20,931 bases of DNA, taken from assembly GCA_002751075.1 (NCBI GenBank), contig NAOQ01000778.1:1-20931 (forward strand). Reading direction: 5' to 3'. The position numbers and the translations under genes are program-made. The notes below the pieces were generated by a model, which ran no database searches, was not told where the DNA came from, and saw only the letters and a list, made by a program, of their open reading frames with translations. Positions 20,718 through 20,931 of the stretch are shown here, piece by piece (position 1 is the first letter of the stretch; every line of letters starts with the position of its first letter). Origin of the DNA: Ichthyophonus hoferi (Eukaryota > Opisthokonta > Ichthyosporea > Ichthyophonida > Ichthyophonidae).

Positions 20718-20931
20718 TATGTGTTGATCGGAACAGTCAAAAATATTTCGGACATAATCGATACCAAATATATAATGTAGATATTTATATTCATTCTAGC
20801 CATTTTATATTATATTTAAAACTATACTTGAACTTATATAAACTAGCTATTGATATAATAATTTATTTCAAAATATGATACTGAAACAATTTAAAATAAC
20901 ATTGTGTTTCTAATCTATTAGGGCTAATTGC
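20718..20931. other. AT-rich non-coding DNA to the window end
   Basis: No open frame or structured repeat seen. Confidence 0.6.

Overview
This is an AT-rich eukaryotic nuclear window holding two multi-exon genes, both on the minus strand, separated and flanked by long AT-rich non-coding DNA. The organism makes N-acetylornithine acetyltransferase (ArgJ), an enzyme found in fungi, plants, bacteria and various protists and generally absent from animals. Together with many GT-AG introns of 155 to 853 nt, low GC and abundant microsatellites, this suggests an intron-rich unicellular eukaryote or early-branching fungus. The lineage cannot be fixed from the sequence alone. Both genes end in TAG, and argJ ends in TAG exactly at the conserved family C-terminus, so TAG is a normal stop here.

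Layout, left to right. 1-3687: non-coding, with an A-rich cryptic AAT repeat (about 420-1180), a candidate 301-bp element with 17-nt inverted ends (2332-2632), weak diverged repeats and several (TA)n tracts. 3688-9828, minus: complete argJ in 12 exons (408 aa), rebuilt exon by exon with consistent splice phases. Its introns carry most of the recognisable repeats: a roughly 140-bp tandem repeat filling intron 5, a possible poly-A-tailed insertion in intron 4, a 77-nt polypurine tract in intron 10, an exact (ATT)20 in intron 2, and a CCAAT cluster in the last intron. 9829-13262: non-coding. 13263-18014, minus: a predicted 783-aa FG-nucleoporin-like protein in six exons, with an FG-rich N-terminus, an acidic linker, a short coiled coil and a C-terminal half I do not recognise. 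18015-20253: its upstream region, then AT-rich DNA containing one copy of a diverged repeat pair. 20254-20386: a strong 60-bp-arm hairpin. 20382-20717, plus: a GC-richer Q-rich coiled-coil reading frame with one interruption, probably a relic. The end of the window is AT-rich and empty.

The two genes are not obviously related in function: argJ serves arginine biosynthesis and the other probably the nuclear pore. A shared property is that the sense strand of their introns is strongly pyrimidine-rich. I found no rRNA or convincing tRNA gene, no CRISPR array, and no recognisable virus-like or retroelement coding region.
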